Of a stretch of 64,000 bases of DNA, positions 50,565 through 59,636 are shown in pieces (the stretch's first letter is position 1; each line of letters starts with the position of its first letter). The position numbers and the translations under genes were made by a program. Origin of the DNA: Micrococcus flavus (lineage in GTDB: Bacteria > Actinomycetota > Actinomycetes > Actinomycetales > Micrococcaceae); NCBI RefSeq assembly GCF_014204815.1, contig NZ_JACHMC010000001.1, forward strand, positions 248,001 through 312,000, given 5' to 3'. Under the pieces are notes generated by a model. It had not been told where the DNA came from and did no database searches. It was given only the letters and a program-made list of their open reading frames with translations.

Positions 50565-52333
50565 GCACCGCCACCCCCGCCGCCCGTCCCGTCACCCGGG
50601 TCATGATCGCCAACCGCGGCGAGATCGCCGTCCGCGTGGCGCGCGCGTGCCGCGACCACGGGATCGCCTCGATCGCCGTGTACTCCGACCCGGACGCGGA
50701 CGCGATGCACGTGGCCGTGGCCGACGAGGCCCACCACCTGCCCGGCGCCTCCTCCGCGGACACCTACCTGCGGATCGACGCCCTGATCGAGGTGGCCCGC
50801 CGCGCCGGCGCCGACGCCGTCCACCCCGGCTACGGGTTCCTGTCCGAGAACGCGGACTTCGCGCAGGCCGTGATCGACGCCGGCCTCACCTGGATCGGCC
50901 CGTCCCCGGACGCGATCCGCTCGCTGGGGGACAAAATCACCGCGCGTTCGATCGCCCAGGAGGCCGGCGCCCCGCTGGTCCCCGGCTCGGACGGCCCCGT
51001 GCCCGACGCGGCGTCCGCGCGCGCGTTCGCCGAGGAGCACGGCCTGCCGATCGCCATCAAGGCGGCCTTCGGCGGCGGCGGCCGCGGCATCAAGGTGGTC
51101 CGCGAGATGGCGGACGTGGAGGGTGCCTTCGAGGCCGCCACCCGCGAGGCCGTGGCCGCGTTCGGCCGCGGCGAGTGCTTCGTGGAGCGCTTCCTGGACC
51201 GCCCCCGCCACGTGGAGGCGCAGGTGCTGGCGGACGAGCACGGCGCCGTGGCCGTCCTGGGCACCCGCGACTGCTCCCTGCAGCGGCGCAACCAGAAGCT
51301 CGTGGAGGAGGCTCCCGCGCCGTTCCTCACGGACGAGCAGCGGGAGCGCATCCACGCCTCCGCGCGCGCCATCTGCCGCGCCGCCGGGTACACCGGCGCC
51401 GGCACGGTGGAGTACCTCGTGGCCCCAGACGGGCTGATCTCCTTCCTCGAGGTCAACACCCGCCTGCAGGTGGAGCACCCCGTCACCGAGGAGGTGTTCG
51501 GCGTAGACCTCGTGCGCGAGCAGTTCCGGATCGCCGCGGGCGAGGCCCTCAGCATCCCCGAGGACCCCACCCCGCGCGGCCATGCGCTCGAGTTCCGCCT
51601 CAACGCCGAGGACCCGGCGCACGGCTTCCTGCCCGTGCCCGGCCCCGTGGAGGTGTTCGAGGCCCCCACCGGCCCCGGCGTCCGCGTGGACACCGGCGTG
51701 CGCACCGGCTCCGTGGTGCCCGGCGAGTACGACTCCCTGCTGGCCAAGCTGATCGTGCGCGGTGAGGACCGCGGGCAGGCGATCGCCCGCGCGCGGGACG
51801 CCCTGGCCGAGCTGCGCATCGAGGGCGTGCCCACCGTGGTGCCGTTCCACCGTGCCGTGCTCGAGGAGGACGCGTTCACCTCGTCCGAGGCGCTCGGGGT
51901 CTACACCACGTGGATCGAGTCCGAGTTCGCCGCCCCGCTGGCCGCCTCCCCCTACCTGGGCGCCACCGTGCCCGCGGGCGGCCGCACCACCGTCACGGTC
52001 GAGCTGGACGGCCGGGCCGTGCGCCTGGGCCTGCCCGCCGACCTGCACGCCGCCCTGCTGGGCGGCGGGGGAGCGGGCACCGCGTCCGCCCCGGCCGAGG
52101 CCGACGCCCCTGCCGAGGAGGAGGGCGCCGTCGTCTCCCCGGTGACCGGCACCCTGGCGTCATGGAAGGCCGAGGACGGCGCCCGGGTGGCTGAGGGTGA
52201 CACCATTGCCATTGTGGAGGCGATGAAGATGGAGACCCCGATCCGGGCCGCGCGTGCGGGCCGGCTGGAGCGCGCCGCGGGCCCGACGCCCGCGTCCGTG
52301 ACCCGGGGGCAGGTCATCGGCACCATCCGGTGA
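50561..52333 (+). CDS. Biotin carboxylase with C-terminal biotinyl domain
   Basis: A 590-residue AccA3-like protein. It has the biotin carboxylase N-domain ([31 protein letters not shown]), ATP-grasp ([50 protein letters not shown]), a C-domain, an acidic Pro/Ala linker and a terminal biotinyl domain with [10 protein letters not shown]. It carboxylates its biotin using ATP and bicarbonate. No carboxyltransferase of the acyl-CoA type is nearby; the neighbouring PxpBC fusion contains the urea-carboxylase-type carboxyltransferase fold and may be its partner. Overlaps pxpBC and gntR by 4 bp. Confidence 0.93.
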   Translation: MSTATPAARPVTRVMIANRGEIAVRVARACRDHGIASIAVYSDPDADAMHVAVADEAHHLPGASSADTYLRIDALIEVARRAGADAVHPGYGFLSENADFAQAVIDAGLTWIGPSPDAIRSLGDKITARSIAQEAGAPLVPGSDGPVPDAASARAFAEEHGLPIAIKAAFGGGGRGIKVVREMADVEGAFEAATREAVAAFGRGECFVERFLDRPRHVEAQVLADEHGAVAVLGTRDCSLQRRNQKLVEEAPAPFLTDEQRERIHASARAICRAAGYTGAGTVEYLVAPDGLISFLEVNTRLQVEHPVTEEVFGVDLVREQFRIAAGEALSIPEDPTPRGHALEFRLNAEDPAHGFLPVPGPVEVFEAPTGPGVRVDTGVRTGSVVPGEYDSLLAKLIVRGEDRGQAIARARDALAELRIEGVPTVVPFHRAVLEEDAFTSSEALGVYTTWIESEFAAPLAASPYLGATVPAGGRTTVTVELDGRAVRLGLPADLHAALLGGGGAGTASAPAEADAPAEEEGAVVSPVTGTLASWKAEDGARVAEGDTIAIVEAMKMETPIRAARAGRLERAAGPTPASVTRGQVIGTIR

Positions 52334-52998
52334 GCGCGGCGGGGGAGGGCTCGGCGGCCGCCGGTGCGGCGGAGGAGCTGCGACGGCGGATCGCGTCGGC
52401 GGGGTTGCTCCCCGGTGAGCGCCTCGGCGAGGTGGCCCTGGCCGCCGAGCTCGGCGTGAGCCGCAACAGCCTCCGCGAGGCCTTCACGGCGCTCGCGGGC
52501 GAGGGGCTGGTGGTCCGCCGCCCGCACCGCGGCGTGTTCGTGGCCGCCCCGGACGCGGACACCGTGCGCGGGCTCTACCGCATGCGGCGGATCCTGCAGC
52601 TCGGCGCGCTGGAGCAGGGCTGGCTCACCCCGGCCGCCGTCGCCCGCCTCGAGCGGGCCGCGGAGATCCTCGACGACGACCCCTCCCCGCGCCGCCTCGG
52701 CGACGCCAACCACCTCACCCACCTGGGCATCACGGACCTGGCCGCCTCCCCGGAGCTGACCCGCGTGATGTCCTCCGTACTGGCCCGCACCCGCCTGGCC
52801 TTCCACCCCCTGGACGAGCAGACCCGCCTGCACGCCCTCTTCGCGGACCGCAACCGGTGGATCGTGGCGCGGCTGCTGGCCGAGGACCTCCCCGCCGTGC
52901 GCGCCATGTTCGGCGACTATCTGGAGGAGGCGGAGGCGTTCGTCCTCCAGCATCTGGACGGCTCGGCCGCGGCCCAGGTCTCGGACGTCCCGGCCTGA
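52330..52998 (+). CDS. GntR-family (FadR/FCD type) regulator of the 5-oxoproline locus
   Basis: A 222-residue regulator: N-terminal winged helix ([52 protein letters not shown]) and an all-helical FCD ligand-binding domain with a probable metal-binding set of Asp/His ([22 protein letters not shown]). It is the last gene of the pxp operon (GTG overlapping the previous TGA), so it probably controls its own operon through the palindrome at 47988 and also the divergent site at 56943. The ligand may be 5-oxoproline or a relative; this is inference. A perfect 25-bp hairpin follows. Confidence 0.9.
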   Translation: MSAAGEGSAAAGAAEELRRRIASAGLLPGERLGEVALAAELGVSRNSLREAFTALAGEGLVVRRPHRGVFVAAPDADTVRGLYRMRRILQLGALEQGWLTPAAVARLERAAEILDDDPSPRRLGDANHLTHLGITDLAASPELTRVMSSVLARTRLAFHPLDEQTRLHALFADRNRWIVARLLAEDLPAVRAMFGDYLEEAEAFVLQHLDGSAAAQVSDVPA

Positions 52999-53046
52999 GC
53001 CGCGAACGACGGCGACGCCTGGCCCCCGGCCGTCCCCGCCCCATTC

Positions 53047-53106
53047 CGCCCGGGCGCACTACTGCCACGTAGATCCAGGTTTACGTGGCAGTAGTGCGCC
53101 CGGGCG
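53047..53106. repeat. Perfect 25-bp inverted repeat, copy 1
   Basis: The arms 53047-53071 and 53082-53106 are perfectly complementary (beginning CGCCCGGGCGCACTACTGCC) around a 10-nt loop. It lies 48 bp after gntR and can act as its terminator. A diverged copy is at 54737-54796, on the other side of the APC permease gene. Confidence 0.9.
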
Positions 53107-53268
53107 AGCCTCGAAATGGCCAGTCAAGCCAGTCTCGGCCAGAGACTCAGGAGAATGAGGCTGACACACCCGTCGCGCGACTCGGACATGAGAGAGTGGC
53201 GCCCGTCATACCAGCACCTGTCGAGGTTCCCCTCTCCAGAGGCACCTCTCACGCGCAAGGCGGGCCCG

Positions 53269-54705
53269 GTGAGCCATCCGTCCTCACCTCCCGTGCAGGG
53301 GGAGTCCGGGTTCAAGAAGACCCTCTCCACCCTGGACGCCTATGCCATCGGCTTCGGCGCCATGATCGGCTTCGGCTGGGTCGTCCTCGTGGGCGGATGG
53401 CTCAAGAGCGCCGGCACCGTCGGGTCGATCATCGCCATCGTGACGGGCGGCGTCATCATGACGGTCGTCGCCCTCGTGTACGCGGAGATGGTCTCGGCCA
53501 TGCCCCGCGCCGGCGGTGAGCACCACTACCTCATGCGAGGTCTCGGCGCACGCTGGAGCTTCATCGGGTCGTGGGGCATCACGGGCGGCTACATCTCCAT
53601 CGTGGCCTTCGAGGCCGTCGCCCTCCCCAGGACGGCCGCGTACATCTGGCCGCAGATCGAGTCGGTCCACCTCTGGACGGCCTTCGGCTCGGACGTCTCT
53701 CTGGTCTGGGCACTGGTGGGGGCGGTGGCCGCCGTGGTGATCACGTGGATCAACTACATCGGCGTGAAGCTGGCGGGCATCGTCCAGACCATCGTGGTCG
53801 GCGCCCTGCTGCTCGTCGGAGCCCTCCTCGTGTTCGGTGCCGGGACCGGAGGGTCGGTGAGCAACCTCGAGCCGCTCTTCACGAACGCCACCGGGCTCTT
53901 CTCGGTGATGATCGTGGTCCCCTTCCTGTTCGTCGGGTTCGACGTCATCCCGCAGTCGGCCGAGGAGCTCAACATGCCCCCGCGCCGCATGGGCGTCATG
54001 ATCATCCTCTCGGTGGCCGCGGCCACCCTCTGGTATGTGATGGTCATCCTCACCACCGCCTCCTCCATGCCCCAGTCCGAGCTGGCGGCGGCGAAGCTCG
54101 TCACCGCCGACGCCATGGCCGCCCTCTTCGACAGTCAGGCGATGGCCACCGTGCTGCTCGTCGGAGGCATGGCCGGCATCCTGACGTCGTGGATCGCGCT
54201 CCTCATGGGCGCGGCCCGTCTGCTCTATGCGATGGGCGTCTCCGGCATGCTCCCGCGCTGGTTCGGCCGGCTCCACCCGACATGCCGCACCCCGGCGAAC
54301 GCCGTGCTGTTCATCGGTGCGCTCTCCGTGGCAGCCCCGTTCTTCGGCGCAGGAGCCCTGGGCTGGTTCGTGGACTCCGGCTCCCCGTCCATCGTGCTCA
54401 CCTACATGATGGTGTGCGTCGTGTTCCTCATCCTCCGCCGTCGCGAGCCGGACATGGAGCGTCCGTTCCGCGCCGGCGGGCCGGCGGTCGGCACGGTCCT
54501 CGGCGTGGCCGGGACGCTGCTCACGGCCGGTCTCCTGAGCCTCTACGTCCCGGGCATGCCGGCGTCGATCTCCACGATGGCGTATGTGTTCCTCGGTCTG
54601 TGGTGGGTCCTCGGCCTGCTGTTCCTGCTGCGCATCCCGCGCGGGATTGCCCCCGGCCCGGACGCGGAGGAACGTCTCCTGGAGCGTCTCGGTCGGCGGC
54701 ACTGA
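53269..54705 (+). CDS. APC-family amino acid permease
   Basis: A ~478-residue transporter with about 12 helices. It begins GFKKTLSTLDAYAIGFGAMIGFGWVV, the characteristic APC helix 1 with GxG, followed by AMPRAGGEHHYLMRGLGARW (helix 2/3 loop), the helix-6 region VVPFLFVGFDVIPQSAEEL, and helix 10 KL-type AGILTSWIALLMGAARLLYAMG. It is likely an amino acid importer; the locus suggests 5-oxoproline, glutamate or a related compound. Start is uncertain: I use GTG 53269 near AAGGCGGG, but the frame is open back to ATG 53116, just past the palindrome. Confidence 0.85.
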   Translation: MSHPSSPPVQGESGFKKTLSTLDAYAIGFGAMIGFGWVVLVGGWLKSAGTVGSIIAIVTGGVIMTVVALVYAEMVSAMPRAGGEHHYLMRGLGARWSFIGSWGITGGYISIVAFEAVALPRTAAYIWPQIESVHLWTAFGSDVSLVWALVGAVAAVVITWINYIGVKLAGIVQTIVVGALLLVGALLVFGAGTGGSVSNLEPLFTNATGLFSVMIVVPFLFVGFDVIPQSAEELNMPPRRMGVMIILSVAAATLWYVMVILTTASSMPQSELAAAKLVTADAMAALFDSQAMATVLLVGGMAGILTSWIALLMGAARLLYAMGVSGMLPRWFGRLHPTCRTPANAVLFIGALSVAAPFFGAGALGWFVDSGSPSIVLTYMMVCVVFLILRRREPDMERPFRAGGPAVGTVLGVAGTLLTAGLLSLYVPGMPASISTMAYVFLGLWWVLGLLFLLRIPRGIAPGPDAEERLLERLGRRH

Positions 54706-54736
54706 GCTGCGTCCGCCCCTCCCGACCCCGGCACCC

Positions 54737-54796
54737 TGCCTGGGCGCACTACTGCCACGTAGATCCGCGTCTACGCGGCAGTACTGCGCCCGGGCG
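54737..54796. repeat. Imperfect ~26-bp inverted repeat, copy 2
   Basis: The left arm shares GGGCGCACTACTGCCACGTA and the loop start GATCC with copy 1; the right arm has drifted, leaving 3-4 mismatched pairs. It lies between the convergent ends of the APC permease and DUF1445 genes and can terminate both. Confidence 0.85.
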
Positions 54797-54816
54797 GGCC
54801 CTCCCGACGGCCCGGG

Positions 54817-55605
54817 TCAGGGGATCTGGAACATCCGGTCCGGCAGGTCCGTGATGAGCATGTGCCCGGGCGCGTGGCTGATGGCCAGCGGCGGGCGGGA
54901 CTCCATGATCGCCGCCTGCGGGGTGACGCCGCACGCCCAGAACACGGGCAGGCAGCCCTCGGGCACCTCGACGGCGTCCCCGAAGTCCGGCGCGGAGAGG
55001 TCCGTGATCCCGAGGGCGGCCGGGTCGCCCACGTGCACGGGCGCGCCGTGCACGGCCGGGTAGCGGGAGGTGATGCGGACGGCGTCGGCCACGCGGTCCG
55101 CGGGGATCGGGCGCATGGACACCACGAGGGGTCCGCGCAGCGCACCGGCCGGTTCGCACCGGCGGGAGGTGCGGTACATGGGCACGTTGACGCCGGCGTC
55201 CTGGTGCGCCATCCGGATGCCCTCGGCCACCAGCGCGGCCTCGAATGTGAATGAGCAGCCGATGAGGAACGTCACCAGGTCGTCCCGCCACACGTGGGCC
55301 ACGTCCGTGGGCCGCTCGACCTCCACGCCGTCCCGGTACACCACGTACTGCGGCGCGTCCGTGCGGACGTCCCCGGCCAGGGCGGGGCCGGACACCCGGC
55401 CGGCCTCGAGCACGCCCAGCAGCGGCAGGGCCTTGGGGTTGCGCTGCGCGAAGAGCAGGACGTCGAAGGCGAGGTCCTGCGGCACGATCATCAGGTTCGC
55501 CTGGGCGTACCCGTCGGCGATCCCGGCGGTGGGACGCACCAGCCCGGCACGGAAGCGCTCGCGCGCCTCGGCCGGGCCGGTGGCCCCGTTCAGGGGCTCG
55601 GTCAT
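54817..55605 (-). CDS. DUF1445 (YcsI-like, D-glutamate cyclase family) protein
   Basis: A 262-residue protein of the putative hydro-lyase family: [97 protein letters not shown] and [14 protein letters not shown]. The family includes mammalian D-glutamate cyclase, which converts D-glutamate to 5-oxo-D-proline. In Bacillus subtilis the homolog ycsI is clustered with the pxpA (ycsF), pxpB/C (kipI/kipA) and NRAMP-like (ycsG) genes, the same set seen here. It is separated by 2 bp from the transporter gene. Confidence 0.92.
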   Translation of the reverse strand: MTEPLNGATGPAEARERFRAGLVRPTAGIADGYAQANLMIVPQDLAFDVLLFAQRNPKALPLLGVLEAGRVSGPALAGDVRTDAPQYVVYRDGVEVERPTDVAHVWRDDLVTFLIGCSFTFEAALVAEGIRMAHQDAGVNVPMYRTSRRCEPAGALRGPLVVSMRPIPADRVADAVRITSRYPAVHGAPVHVGDPAALGITDLSAPDFGDAVEVPEGCLPVFWACGVTPQAAIMESRPPLAISHAPGHMLITDLPDRMFQIP

Positions 55606-55607
55606 GC

Positions 55608-56873
55608 TCAGGCGCCCGTGAAGAGGGCGATCATCGGGCCGAGCGCGCGGACGGCGATGAACACGGAGAGCAGCCACGCGAGCACGCCCACGATGATGAG
55701 CCACTTCGGGTAGCGGTAGCCGCCGAGCAGATCCCGGCGGAAGGCCGCCACGATCAGCAGCACGGCGAAGCCGACGGGCAGGATCAGGGCGTTGAAGGCG
55801 CCGGCGAACACCAGCAGGGTGGTCGGGGCCTGGCGCAGCACCAGGTACAGCACGGCGCAGACCACGATGAACGCGACGGTGAGCAGGTTGCGGGTGCGGT
55901 CCGACGTCGTCGACGTCGTGATGAAGGAGACGGAGGTGTAGGACGCGCCGATCACCGAGGTGAGCGCGGCGGCCCAGAAGACCACGCCGAACATGCGCAG
56001 GCCGACCTCGCCGGCGGCCGCCTGGAAGGCGTTCGCGGCCTGGTTGGTGGTGCCCAGGTCCGCGCCGGAGGCGACGACGCCGAGGATCGCCAGGAACAGC
56101 AGCACGCGCATCAGGCCGGTCACCAGGATGGAGGCCACGGAGCTGCGGGTGATGGACGCGATGTCGTCGACGCCCTTCACGCCGGAGTCGATCATGCGGT
56201 GCGCGCCGGCGTAGGTGATGTAGCCGCCGACGGTGCCGCCCACGAGGGTGGCCAGGGCCAGGAACATGGCCGAGTCGAGGTTGCCCACGTTGACGGACTG
56301 CACGAGGGCGTCGCCGACCGGGGGCTGGGACACGATGGCCACGTAGACCATCAGGCCGATCATCAGGGCGCCGAGGAGCACGACGATGCGGTCGAGGGCG
56401 GCGCCGGCGCTCTTGGACAGGAAGATCGCGATGGCGATCAGCGCGGAGATCGCGCCGCCGATCAGGGCGTCGGCGCCGAGCATGGCGTTCAGGCCCAGGC
56501 CCGTGCCGGCGATGTTGCCGATGTTGAAGACCATGCCGCCGATGAACACGAGGCCCGCCAGCAGCCAGCCCAGGCCGGGCAGGACGCGGTTGGCCAGCTC
56601 CTGCGCGCGCAGGCCGGCGACGCCGATCACGCGCCACACGTTCATCTGCACGGCGATGTCGATGATGATCGAGACCAGGATCGCCAGGGCGAACGCGGCG
56701 CCCAGCTGGATGGTGAACGTGGACGTCTGGGTGATGAAGCCGGGACCAATGGCGGAGGTCGCCATGAGGAACATGGCACCGAGCAGAGCAGTGCGGCGGG
56801 TCGTGGGGGAGGCGTCGCGGCCGTGGCCCTCGGCGGGGGCCGAGGACGGCCGCGCGGAGTCAGCGTGGGACAT
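55608..56873 (-). CDS. NRAMP-like transporter (YcsG-like)
   Basis: A 421-residue membrane protein with ~11 helices. It shows an NRAMP-type first helix region ([22 protein letters not shown]) without the canonical metal-binding DPGN motif; PGFIT stands in its place. The later [13 protein letters not shown] segment is in the helix 6-8 region. The absence of DPGN suggests it does not carry divalent metals. With its place beside DUF1445 and pxp genes, as ycsG in Bacillus, it may move 5-oxoproline or another small organic acid; this is inference. ATG at 56873 with GGAAGG ribosome-binding site; controlled by the palindrome at 56943. Confidence 0.85.
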   Translation of the reverse strand: MSHADSARPSSAPAEGHGRDASPTTRRTALLGAMFLMATSAIGPGFITQTSTFTIQLGAAFALAILVSIIIDIAVQMNVWRVIGVAGLRAQELANRVLPGLGWLLAGLVFIGGMVFNIGNIAGTGLGLNAMLGADALIGGAISALIAIAIFLSKSAGAALDRIVVLLGALMIGLMVYVAIVSQPPVGDALVQSVNVGNLDSAMFLALATLVGGTVGGYITYAGAHRMIDSGVKGVDDIASITRSSVASILVTGLMRVLLFLAILGVVASGADLGTTNQAANAFQAAAGEVGLRMFGVVFWAAALTSVIGASYTSVSFITTSTTSDRTRNLLTVAFIVVCAVLYLVLRQAPTTLLVFAGAFNALILPVGFAVLLIVAAFRRDLLGGYRYPKWLIIVGVLAWLLSVFIAVRALGPMIALFTGA

Positions 56874-56935
56874 GGGTGTCACCTTCCGGCGGGGGCGCCA
56901 TGCGAGGTGACGGGCGTCACGGGGCGCACACGGCA

Positions 56936-56977
56936 CAGTAGTGCTTGTTCAACAATCGGGGCAACACTGTTCAACGG
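56936..56977 (-). promoter_or_regulatory. Promoter with palindromic operator(s) for the NRAMP-like/DUF1445 pair
   Basis: Minus-strand TACTGT (56936-56941) is a good -10. The spacer upstream of it holds the operator at 56943-56957 (GCTTGTTCAACAATC on the plus strand, 14/15 match to the one before pxpA). A half copy TGTTCAAC (56968-56975) lies 22 bp further up, about two helical turns. Confidence 0.65.
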
Positions 56978-57042
56978 CTGTCCCCGTTCAGGTTCGCCTC
57001 ACCTACCTGGTGGGCCCGGCCCGGTCGGCACAGGATGGACTC

Positions 57043-57780
57043 ATGTCCGCCGCCGCGCCCTCCTCCGCCCCCCTGTCCGACCCTGCCGAGCCCCACGGCC
57101 AGACCGGCCTGAACGCCCGCCTGAACTGGCTGCGCGCGGGTGTGCTCGGCGCCAACGACGGCATCGTCTCCGTCGCCGCCACCGTGGTCGGCGTGGCCGG
57201 CGCGACCACCGCCGTGACGCCCGTCCTGCTCGCCGGCACCGCCGCCGTCGTGGGCGGTGCCGTCTCCATGGCGCTGGGGGAGTACGTCTCGGTGTCCTCC
57301 TCCTCCGACTCGCAGAAGGCGCTCATCGCCAAGGAGCGCCGCGAGCTGGCGGAGGACCCGGCCGGCGAGCTCGAGGAGCTCACCGCGCTCTACCAGGCCG
57401 AGGGGCTCTCCCGCCCCACCGCGGAGACCGTGGCCCGGGAGCTCACCGCGAAGGACGCCCTCGGCGCCCACCTGCGCATGGAGCTCGGCATGGACGAGGA
57501 GGACGTGGTCAGCCCGTGGGCGGCGGCGGGCGCCTCGTTCATCGCCTTCCTGGTGGGGGCGCTGCTGCCGTTCCTCGCGATCCTGCTCTCCCCGGTGGAG
57601 GTGCGGGTGCCCGTCACCTTCGGCGTCACCCTGCTCGCCCTCGCGATCACCGGCTACCTGGGGGCCCGCCTCGGCGATGCACCGGCCGCTCGCGCCACGG
57701 TGCGCGTGGTGGTGGGCGGCGCGCTGGCCCTGGCGCTCACCTTCGGCGTCGGCACCCTGCTGGGCACCGGCGTCGCCTGA
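57043..57780 (+). CDS. VIT/CCC1-family transporter (iron or manganese)
   Basis: A 245-residue membrane protein with five helices. The first helix region LNWLRAGVLGANDGIVSVAATVVGVAG and GGAVSMALGEYVSVSSSSDSQKA are classic VIT1 motifs; a cytoplasmic helical domain with several Glu residues (ERRELAEDPAGELEELTALY) follows, matching the metal-capturing domain, then MDEEDVVSPWAAAGASFIAFLVGALLP. It likely exports or stores Fe2+ or Mn2+. ATG at 57043 is 6 bp after CAGGAT; the frame is open further upstream but without support. Confidence 0.92.
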   Translation: MSAAAPSSAPLSDPAEPHGQTGLNARLNWLRAGVLGANDGIVSVAATVVGVAGATTAVTPVLLAGTAAVVGGAVSMALGEYVSVSSSSDSQKALIAKERRELAEDPAGELEELTALYQAEGLSRPTAETVARELTAKDALGAHLRMELGMDEEDVVSPWAAAGASFIAFLVGALLPFLAILLSPVEVRVPVTFGVTLLALAITGYLGARLGDAPAARATVRVVVGGALALALTFGVGTLLGTGVA

Positions 57781-57835
57781 TCCCGCCGGGGTCCCGGGTC
57801 CTGACGCCGCCCGGGGGCTCTGGAAGGGTGGACGA

Positions 57836-57861
57836 CGACGGCCCGTCCCACCGGGCCGTCG
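57836..57861 (+). terminator. Hairpin terminator
   Basis: CGACGGCCCG and CGGGCCGTCG form a perfect 10-bp stem with a 6-nt loop between the VIT-family gene and the alcohol dehydrogenase gene. No T-run. Confidence 0.6.
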
Positions 57862-57887
57862 CACCGACCCCGAAGGAGTGATCGTCC

Positions 57888-58949
57888 GTGACCACCATGC
57901 GTGCCGTCCGGTTCGAGGCCTACAAGCAGTTCCCCGCCCTCAAGGACGTCGAGAAGCCGGTGCCCGGGCCCGGTGAGGTCCTCCTGAAGGTGGCCGGTGC
58001 CGGCGCCTGCCACTCGGACGTGGCGGTCTACTCCGAGTTCGAGCCCGGCATGAACCCCCTCGTGGACCCCGAGTACACCCTGGGCCACGAGACCTCCGGC
58101 TGGGTCGAGGAGCTCGGCGACGGCGTGGTCGGCCTGGAGATCGGCTCCGCTCAGCTCGTCTACGGCCCCACCGGATGCGGCCGTTGCCCCGCCTGCTCGC
58201 GCGGCCAGGACACCTACTGCCAGAACGCCGGCGCCATGCGCGCCGCCGCAGTGGGCCTGGGCCGCGACGGCGGCATGGCCGAGTACGTGGCCGTGCCCGC
58301 CCGCAACCTCGTCCCCCTGGGCGACGCCGACCCGATCCCCGCCTCGGCGCTCGCCGACGCCGGCCTCACCCCGTACCACGCCGTGAAGCTGGCCCTGCCC
58401 AAGCTGGGCCGTCCGGGCGCGTCCGCGCTCGTGGTGGGCCTCGGCGGCCTCGGCCTCATGGCCGTGCAGATCATCAAGGCCCTCACCGGCGCCACCGTGA
58501 TCGCCACGGACATGAAGGAGGAGGCCATGGCCCAGGCCGAGGTCTACGGCGCCGTGACCGTCCCCGGGGGCGAGGGCCAGGTGGAGCGCATCCGTGAGGT
58601 CACCGGCGGGCGCGGCGTGGATGCGGCCTTCGACTTCGTGGGCGTGGGCCCCACCGTGCGGACGGCGCTGGACACCGCCGCCATGCAGTCCCGCGTGACG
58701 ATCGTGGGCATCGGCAACGGGTCCACCACGGACTGGTCCTTCCTCTCCACGCCGTACGAGGCGGAGCTGGTGAGCACCTACTGGGGCACCGTGGAGGAGC
58801 TGCACGAGGTGGCCCGCCTCTACCGGGACGGGAAGATCGAGCCGCTCTACACCACGTACTCCATGGAGGACGCCCTGCAGGCGTACCGCGATCTCGAGGC
58901 CGGGAAGGTCGCCGGACGCGCCGTCGTCGTCCCCCACGGCCGCCCCTGA
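57888..58949 (+). CDS. Zinc-dependent alcohol dehydrogenase
   Basis: A 353-residue medium-chain dehydrogenase. It has the catalytic zinc ligands in GAGACHSDVAVY and TLGHETSGWV, a structural zinc set CGRCPACSRGQDTYC (four Cys), the Rossmann motif VVGLGGLGLMAVQI, and the substrate region VDAAFDFVGVGPTVRTAL. It oxidises alcohols or reduces aldehydes with NAD(P). The GTG at 57888 has AAGGAG nine bases upstream; an ATG three codons later is an alternative. Confidence 0.93.
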   Translation: MTTMRAVRFEAYKQFPALKDVEKPVPGPGEVLLKVAGAGACHSDVAVYSEFEPGMNPLVDPEYTLGHETSGWVEELGDGVVGLEIGSAQLVYGPTGCGRCPACSRGQDTYCQNAGAMRAAAVGLGRDGGMAEYVAVPARNLVPLGDADPIPASALADAGLTPYHAVKLALPKLGRPGASALVVGLGGLGLMAVQIIKALTGATVIATDMKEEAMAQAEVYGAVTVPGGEGQVERIREVTGGRGVDAAFDFVGVGPTVRTALDTAAMQSRVTIVGIGNGSTTDWSFLSTPYEAELVSTYWGTVEELHEVARLYRDGKIEPLYTTYSMEDALQAYRDLEAGKVAGRAVVVPHGRP

Positions 58950-58963
58950 CCCCTCGTGGGGTC
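58948..58963 (+). terminator. Small hairpin at the end of the dehydrogenase gene
   Basis: GACCCC-TCGT-GGGGTC, a 6-bp GC stem with a 4-nt loop, overlapping the stop codon region by 2 bp. Confidence 0.45.
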
Positions 58964-59029
58964 GGCGGCGGGGGCCGATCGCACCAGAGAACTCGCCGGT
59001 CACCGTTCTGACCTGCCACGATGGCCCGC

Positions 59030-59611
59030 ATGACTCACGACGCTCGGACAGAGCATGACCAGGAAGTGCAGCGCGGCAGCATCCCCCCACCCGTGCTGGA
59101 GACAGAGAGCGACCTCGCCGGGCACATCGGCGCGTGGGGGAGTTCGTGGGTGTCCGCCATCCAGGTGGCCACCGCGCTGAACTCCCGGATCGAGTCGGAC
59201 ATGCACCGCGGCGGAGGGGCGACGCCGTTCGAGTTCGCGCTGCTGGCCACGCTGCGCCGTCAGCCGGAGGAGGCGCCCATGAGCCAGGTGGCCTACCAGC
59301 TGGACTCCTCGCTCTCCCGCCTCTCGCATGTGGTGCGGCGCCTCGAGACGCGCGGCTGGGTCACGCGACGGACGTCCCCCGACGACGCCCGCGTCACCCT
59401 GGTGGGCGTGACGGACGAGGGGCTCGCCCGGTTCCGCGCCGCCGAGGCGCCCTACCGGCGGCTCATGCAGGAGGTCTTCCTCGACCACCTCACGCCGGAG
59501 GAGCATGAGGAGTACGCCCGCCTGAACCTCAAGCTGCTGCGCGCCCTGCGCCCCGAGCACTGGTACGTGCGCTTCGTCGACCAGCGCCGGGAGGCCGACG
59601 CCTCGAGTTGA
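59030..59611 (+). CDS. MarR-family transcriptional regulator
   Basis: A 193-residue regulator with a central MarR winged helix: PFEFALLATLRRQPEEAPMSQVAYQLDSSLSRLSHVVRRLE, the wing TRRTSPDDARVTLVGVTDEG, and helical flanks for dimerisation. It is 40-50 residues longer at the N-terminus than many MarR proteins. I choose ATG 59030 (7 bp after CACGAT); the in-frame ATG 59021 adds three residues. The target is unknown; it may control its neighbours. Confidence 0.88.
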   Translation: MTHDARTEHDQEVQRGSIPPPVLETESDLAGHIGAWGSSWVSAIQVATALNSRIESDMHRGGGATPFEFALLATLRRQPEEAPMSQVAYQLDSSLSRLSHVVRRLETRGWVTRRTSPDDARVTLVGVTDEGLARFRAAEAPYRRLMQEVFLDHLTPEEHEEYARLNLKLLRALRPEHWYVRFVDQRREADASS

Positions 59612-59636
59612 TCGGCCCCGCCCGCTCGCGTACCAT
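59608..59636 (+). promoter_or_regulatory. Promoter of the rpmB-rpmG-rpsN operon
   Basis: TTGATC (59608-59613), a 17-bp spacer and TACCAT (59631-59636). The predicted start lies near 59643, giving an unusually long leader of about 320 nt before rpmB. The -35 overlaps the MarR stop codon. Confidence 0.7.
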
